Source: CAYYJM01 sp964471755 (GTDB lineage: Bacteria; Planctomycetota; Planctomycetia; Gemmatales; Gemmataceae). From it: a stretch of 18,530 nucleotides of DNA. The notes below the pieces were generated by a model, which was given only the letters and a program-made list of their open reading frames with translations, ran no database searches and was not told where the DNA came from. Location of the stretch: assembly GCA_964471755.1 (NCBI GenBank), contig CAYYJM010000112.1:1-18530 (forward strand), read 5' to 3'. A program made the position numbers and the translations under genes. This document shows positions 15,019 through 18,530 of this stretch, one piece after another (position 1 is the stretch's first letter; each line of letters begins with the position of its first letter).

Positions 15019-15091
15019 GGCTGGCCCCGAAAAGGAAAGCAATCTCCGTGGCGATTGTATGCCCGGAAGGCCAGGTCGCCTCGCCGGTTGG

Positions 15092-15403
15092 TCACCCGGC
15101 CTGGCGGATGGTCGGCGTCGTCGTCCGGGTGAACTCCTCGGCCGCACGGGCGAGCTGGAGCAGGGCCACCATCGGCGGCGAGATCCCGAAGCAGGCGATC
15201 CGGCCAACACGCTCGGCCGTGTCGCTCAGATCGACCAGAGCGAACAGCTCCGGAGCGTGTCGGCGACCACAGGGATTGCATACCAGGTCGCCCGTGTCGG
15301 CCAGGCAGAGCTGACAGCCAGGGGCGGCGATCGTCTCCTGGTCGCAGACGCCACAGGTGCCCCGACTCCGCTTGCCGGAAAAACGTAAGAGAACCTTGCC
15401 CAT
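15092..15403 (-). CDS. small zinc-ribbon-like protein with three CxxC pairs
   Basis: A 103-residue soluble protein of unknown function, read from the ATG at 15401-15403. Three CxxC pairs occur in the first half: CGVC (17-20), CQLC (30-33) and CNPC (42-45), followed by HAPELFALVDLSD and a Leu/Ala-rich helix. Four of these cysteines could bind one zinc as a ribbon; the third pair would leave room for a second metal or a disulfide. There is no signal peptide. It is on the same strand as the M20 gene, 73 nt upstream of it, so they may share a transcript. GAGG lies before the ATG. Divergent sucC is 254 nt away. Confidence 0.65.
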   Translation of the reverse strand: MGKVLLRFSGKRSRGTCGVCDQETIAAPGCQLCLADTGDLVCNPCGRRHAPELFALVDLSDTAERVGRIACFGISPPMVALLQLARAAEEFTRTTTPTIRQAG

Positions 15404-15599
15404 GAACGTGCCTCTTCGAGAGTAGTCGAGCCTGCGGTGGGACCGGGCGCGACGACAAGCATCATCGTCCGGCCGGAAGCCGTGGGTTGCGTTCATCGGC
15501 CGGGAACGAGGCCGAGGGGCTGGCCGAAACAGCGCCCGCGCAAATCGTGCCGTGCGGAATGATCTGTCCGGCCCTGCTGCCGGCACCGGGGATGCCTGC

Positions 15600-15605
15600 T
15601 ATAAC
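15600..15605 (+). promoter_or_regulatory. candidate -10 box of sucC
   Basis: TATAAC, 5 of 6 consensus bases, lies 52 nt before the sucC ATG in the divergent gap. The -35 region (CTGCCG at the expected distance) is poor. The remainder of 15404-15657 shows nothing further. Confidence 0.3.
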
Positions 15606-15657
15606 GAGCCAGAGTGCCAGGAATCTACCGCACGCCGCCCTCCGGAACGAGACACCG

Positions 15658-16869
15658 ATGAAAATCCACGAATACCAGGCCAAGGAACTCCTCGCCGGCT
15701 ACGGTGCGGCCGTCCCGCGGCATGTCATCATCACGTCCGCCGATCAGGTCGCGGCGGCCTGGGACACGCTCGGCGGCCCGGTCGTCCTCAAAGCTCAGGT
15801 TCACGCCGGCGGACGCGGTCAGGGCGAACTGCTCGGCAGCGGTCTGCCGGCCGGCAGCGACAAGAAGAACGGCCTGGGCGGCGTCAAGTTCTGCCCGTCG
15901 AAGGAGAAAGCTCGCCAGATCGCCGAACTGTTCTTCAAGCACGCCCTCCGGACGAAGCAGACCGGCCCCGAAGGACAGAAGGTCAGCACCGTCATGGTCC
16001 AGGAGGACGCCGAACCCGATCGCGAGTTCTACGTCGGCATGGTCCTCGACCGCGCGCTCGGCGTCCCGGTCGTGATGGCCTCGGCCGAGGGCGGCATGGA
16101 CATCGAGGAGGGCGCCGCCACGCACCCCGAGAAGATCCTTCGCGTGCCGGTCGATCCGCTGGCTGGGCTTCAGCCGTACCAGGCCCGCAAGCTCGCCTTC
16201 GCGCTCGGCTTCACCGGCGACCAGGCCAACCAGGCCGCGAAGATCTTCCTCGCCCTGAGCCGGGCCTTCCTTGACAAGGATGCCAGCCTCGCCGAGATCA
16301 ATCCGCTGGCCATCACGAAGAAGGGCAACGTCGTCGCTCTCGACGCCAAGATCACCTTCGACGACAACGCCCTCTTCCGTCATCCGGACATCCAGAAGCT
16401 GCGCGACGAATCGGAAGAAGACCCGGCCGAGCTGCGGGCGAGCAAGGCCGATCTGAGCTTCATTCGCCTCGATGGCACGATCGGCTGCCTGGTCAACGGA
16501 GCCGGCCTGGCCATGGCGACGATGGACATCGTCGCGCTGCACGGCGGCTTCCCGGCCAACTTCCTCGACGTCGGCGGTGGGGCCGACGAGGTGCGCGTCA
16601 CCGAGGCGTTTCGCATCGTGCTGGCCGATCCGCGGGTCAAGGCCGTCCTGGTCAACATCTTCGGTGGCATCATGAAGTGCGACACGATCGCCGCCGCCAT
16701 CCTGACCGCGTACAAGGAGGTCGGCTTCCACGTTCCGCTCGTGGTCCGACTCGAAGGGACCAACGTCGAGATCGCGCGCAAGATGCTCAACGAGAGCGGC
16801 GTGAACATCATCACGGCGGCCGGTCTGACGGAGGCGGCCCAGAAGGTCGTCGCCGCCGCGGGCAAGTGA
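15658..16869 (+). CDS. sucC: succinyl-CoA synthetase (ADP-forming) subunit beta
   Basis: A 403-residue subunit that, with SucD, converts succinyl-CoA and ADP (or GDP) plus phosphate to succinate, CoA and ATP in the TCA cycle. The start MKIHEYQAKELLAGYG is the family signature. The ATP-grasp fold shows VLKAQVHAGGRG (Lys45), AEINPLA (Glu213, Asn215) and ALDAKI (Asp230) as nucleotide and metal ligands; the C-terminal Rossmann-like domain holds FLDVGGGA (303-309) and NIFGGI (333-338), the latter for the phosphohistidine loop. The frame is open to 15487, but the extension lacks family similarity and the ATG at 15658 has purine-rich GGAACGAG before it. The normal partner gene sucD follows, but only after two unrelated genes. 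Confidence 0.96.
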   Translation: MKIHEYQAKELLAGYGAAVPRHVIITSADQVAAAWDTLGGPVVLKAQVHAGGRGQGELLGSGLPAGSDKKNGLGGVKFCPSKEKARQIAELFFKHALRTKQTGPEGQKVSTVMVQEDAEPDREFYVGMVLDRALGVPVVMASAEGGMDIEEGAATHPEKILRVPVDPLAGLQPYQARKLAFALGFTGDQANQAAKIFLALSRAFLDKDASLAEINPLAITKKGNVVALDAKITFDDNALFRHPDIQKLRDESEEDPAELRASKADLSFIRLDGTIGCLVNGAGLAMATMDIVALHGGFPANFLDVGGGADEVRVTEAFRIVLADPRVKAVLVNIFGGIMKCDTIAAAILTAYKEVGFHVPLVVRLEGTNVEIARKMLNESGVNIITAAGLTEAAQKVVAAAGK

Positions 16870-16887
16870 TCGGACGAGGGGCAGGCG

Positions 16888-17472
16888 ATGGCCGCACCGG
16901 CAACGACGCGCATGACCGTGGAGGAGTTCCTGGCCTGGACACAGCGGCCCGAGAACGCCGATCGCCGCTGGGAACTCGACCGCGGGGAGGTCATCGAGAT
17001 GCCACCGGCGGGAGAGCTGCACGGTGTGATCGCCGCCCTGATCGCCCACCTGCTGTGGACCTTTGCGTTTCGTCGCGGTCGCGGCCATGTCTGCGGCAAC
17101 GACACGGGCCTGATCGTTGCCCGAACTCCGGATACACTGCGCGGAGTGGACGTGCTGTTCTTCGACGAGAACCGACCCCTCGACGAGCTACAGCGCGGGC
17201 ACATCGACCGACGGCCGCAACTCGTCGTCGAGGTCCTCTCACCCACCGACCGGCCTGGTCGGGTCGATCGCAAGACGAGCCAGTATCTTCAGCACGGTAT
17301 CCCGCTCGTCTGGGTGGTCGATCCGGAGGTTGAGAGCGTCACGGTCTACCGACCAGGGAAGGACCACTACGTCTGCGAGGGCAGCGACGAGATCACCGGC
17401 GAGGACGTGCTGCCGGACCTCCGGTTGCCGGTCGCCGCGTTCTTCACGCTGCCGACTCCCGGGGAGGTTTGA
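16888..17472 (+). CDS. Uma2 family (DUF820) PD-(D/E)xK protein
   Basis: A 194-residue cytoplasmic protein of the Uma2 family, common and often multi-copy in planctomycetes and cyanobacteria. Family blocks are clear: MTVEEFLAW near the start, WELDRGEVIEMPPAGELHG at 28-46, RGVDVLFF (Asp88), QLVVEVLSPTD (Glu115), DRKTSQYLQHGIPLVWVVDPE (Lys129) and LDLRL-like PDLRLPV near the end. Asp88, Glu115 and Lys129 would form the restriction-endonuclease-like active site, which looks intact. The cellular role of Uma2 proteins is unknown. It starts 18 nt after sucC with GAGGGG as its ribosome binding site, and the next gene follows 6 nt after its stop, so it is embedded in the sucC-sucD transcription unit. 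Confidence 0.9.
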   Translation: MAAPATTRMTVEEFLAWTQRPENADRRWELDRGEVIEMPPAGELHGVIAALIAHLLWTFAFRRGRGHVCGNDTGLIVARTPDTLRGVDVLFFDENRPLDELQRGHIDRRPQLVVEVLSPTDRPGRVDRKTSQYLQHGIPLVWVVDPEVESVTVYRPGKDHYVCEGSDEITGEDVLPDLRLPVAAFFTLPTPGEV

Positions 17473-17478
17473 GAACCC

Positions 17479-17790
17479 ATGCCCTCGCTTCATGACCACC
17501 TGCTCGCCGAGATCCACGACCGGCTCGGCTACCAGCGTCGCGGGCTGCTCTGGGCCAAGGTCGAGATCGTCCTGGGCCTCGTCGCGGCCGGCATCGGCGT
17601 GCTGGTGATCGCCCGGGCCGTGGATGAGATCCTGATCGCCCTGGGCCTCCTGCTGTTCGTCCTCGGCGGCTACCTGACGCTCGCCGGACAGCGCAGCCAT
17701 CTGTACCGGGCGGACCTCGAACGAACCGCCCTCCTGATCGACGAGATCCGCCGCGCGAATGATACCACTCAGGTGTCATCCCGCCGCTAA
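17479..17790 (+). CDS. small two-helix membrane protein, unknown function
   Basis: A 103-residue protein. After a charged N-terminus (PSLHDHLLAEIHDRLGYQRR, residues 2-21) there are two hydrophobic segments, about 27-45 (VEIVLGLVAAGIGVLVIA) and 49-68 (EILIALGLLLFVLGGYLTLA), separated by a short RAVDE turn, then a charged C-terminal helix. Both ends are likely cytoplasmic. No family recognised. It begins 6 nt after the Uma2 stop, with GGGGAGG inside the end of that gene as its ribosome binding site, and sucD starts 27 nt after it. Tight spacing suggests translational coupling with the Uma2 gene. Confidence 0.75.
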   Translation: MPSLHDHLLAEIHDRLGYQRRGLLWAKVEIVLGLVAAGIGVLVIARAVDEILIALGLLLFVLGGYLTLAGQRSHLYRADLERTALLIDEIRRANDTTQVSSRR

Positions 17791-17817
17791 CTGACCCCGA
17801 AACGGACGGAAGCCACC

Positions 17818-18530
17818 ATGAGCATCCTCATCGACAAGAACACTCGCGTGCTGTGCCAGGGCATGGGCAAGGTCGGCACGTTCCATGCCGTCGGCTGCCG
17901 GGAGTACGGCACGAACGTCGTCGGCGGCGTCAGCCCTGGCAAGGGCGGCACGACGACGAAGGACGGCTTCGCGCTGTTCAACACCGTCGAGGAGGCCGTC
18001 CGCAAGACCGGGGCCAACGCGACGATGATCTTCGTGCCTCCGGCCGGAGCGGCGGACGCCATCCTCGAAGCCGCCGACGCCGGCATCCCGGTCATCATCG
18101 CTATCACCGAGGGCATTCCGGTCCTCGACATGGCACGGGTGATGAAGCTCATCGCCGGCAAGCCGGTTCGCCTCGTCGGCCCGAACTGTCCCGGCGTCAT
18201 CACGCCGGGTCAGTGCAAGATCGGCATCATGCCCGGCTACATCCACAAGCCGGGGCCGGTCGGCGTCATCTCGCGTTCGGGCACGCTGACCTACGAGGCC
18301 GTGTGGCAGCTGTCGAATCTCGGCCTGGGACAGAGTACCTGCGTCGGTATCGGCGGCGATCCGGTCATCGGCACCAATCAGATCGATCTGCTGGAACTGT
18401 TCGAGAAGGATAAGGACACCGAGGCGATCCTGCTGATCGGCGAGATCGGCGGCACGGCCGAGGAGCGGGCGGCCGAGTACATCCGGCACCATGTGAAGAA
18501 GCCGGTGGCGGCGTTCATCGCCGGCCGGAC
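17818..18530 (+). CDS. sucD: succinyl-CoA synthetase subunit alpha (3' truncated)
   Basis: The first 237 residues of the CoA- and phosphate-binding partner of SucC. The ATG at 17818 gives MSILIDKNTRVLCQG, matching the family start. Visible hallmarks are TFHAVGCREYGTNVVGGVSPGKGG (positions 21-44, the CoA site), TEGIPVLDM, VGPNCPGVITPG, ISRSGTLTYEAV, VGIGGDP and IGEIGGTAEE. The window ends at FIAGR, before the GHAGAI loop with the phosphorylated histidine, so that residue cannot be checked. The glycine-rich loop reads QGMGKVGTFH, one residue shorter than the common QGFTGxQGTFH. The frame stays open to the right edge. Confidence 0.96.
   Translation, partial: MSILIDKNTRVLCQGMGKVGTFHAVGCREYGTNVVGGVSPGKGGTTTKDGFALFNTVEEAVRKTGANATMIFVPPAGAADAILEAADAGIPVIIAITEGIPVLDMARVMKLIAGKPVRLVGPNCPGVITPGQCKIGIMPGYIHKPGPVGVISRSGTLTYEAVWQLSNLGLGQSTCVGIGGDPVIGTNQIDLLELFEKDKDTEAILLIGEIGGTAEERAAEYIRHHVKKPVAAFIAGR

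Noticed and set aside
13876..15132. 418-codon plus-strand open frame
   Set aside because: Antisense of the M20 hydrolase gene, whose metal ligands are all intact.
15625..17088. 487-codon minus-strand open frame across sucC and the Uma2 gene
   Set aside because: Mirror frame of two confidently identified genes; runs through both and through their intergenic gap.

Overview
The window comes from a GC-rich bacterial chromosome, most likely a planctomycete of the Gemmataceae/Isosphaeraceae type. That assignment is an inference. It rests on base composition, many secreted proteins of unknown function, a caspase-like/S41 protease fusion, a BlaI-M56 pair whose protease carries a PDZ tail, a discoidin plus GH123-like protein, and a Uma2 protein. 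No RNA genes, CRISPR array or insertion sequence were seen.

Layout, left to right. (1) 2-2690, plus strand, closely spaced: 3' part of nuoN (complex I), a TatD-family metal-dependent nuclease, a signal-peptide-bearing EndoU-type ribonuclease, and a 113-residue ORF starting 8 nt after it that may be its immunity protein. (2) 2956-5553, plus: an exported S41/PDZ protease with an N-terminal caspase-like domain whose catalytic His and Cys positions are replaced, followed by a strong intrinsic terminator. (3) 5852-6445, plus: a Cys- and Pro-rich exported protein, probably a lipoprotein, with its own terminator. (4) 6525-7100, minus: miaE, tRNA hydroxylase. (5) 7338-9938, plus: a large exported F5/8-C plus GH123-like protein with a good sigma-70 promoter. 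(6) 10161-12593, minus: an M56 (BlaR1-like) membrane protease with a PDZ tail and its BlaI-type repressor, with a promoter and operator-like dyad in front. (7) 12708-12863: a long imperfect inverted repeat. (8) 12963-13325, plus: a small exported protein. (9) 13428-15403, minus: a Lys-rich histone H1-like small protein, an M20 deacylase/peptidase and a small three-CxxC protein. (10) 15658-18530, plus: sucC, a Uma2-family protein, a small two-helix membrane protein and sucD (3' end cut by the window).

How the genes connect. nuoN and sucCD belong to central energy metabolism, TatD and MiaE to nucleic acid maintenance and modification. The BlaI-M56 pair looks like a self-contained proteolytic signalling switch: the repressor sits on its own promoter and the membrane protease relieves it. 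The most unusual items are the exported EndoU protein with its neighbour, the pseudo-caspase fused to an apparently active S41 protease, the sucC-Uma2-membrane protein-sucD order, and the long inverted repeat next to the BlaI promoter.
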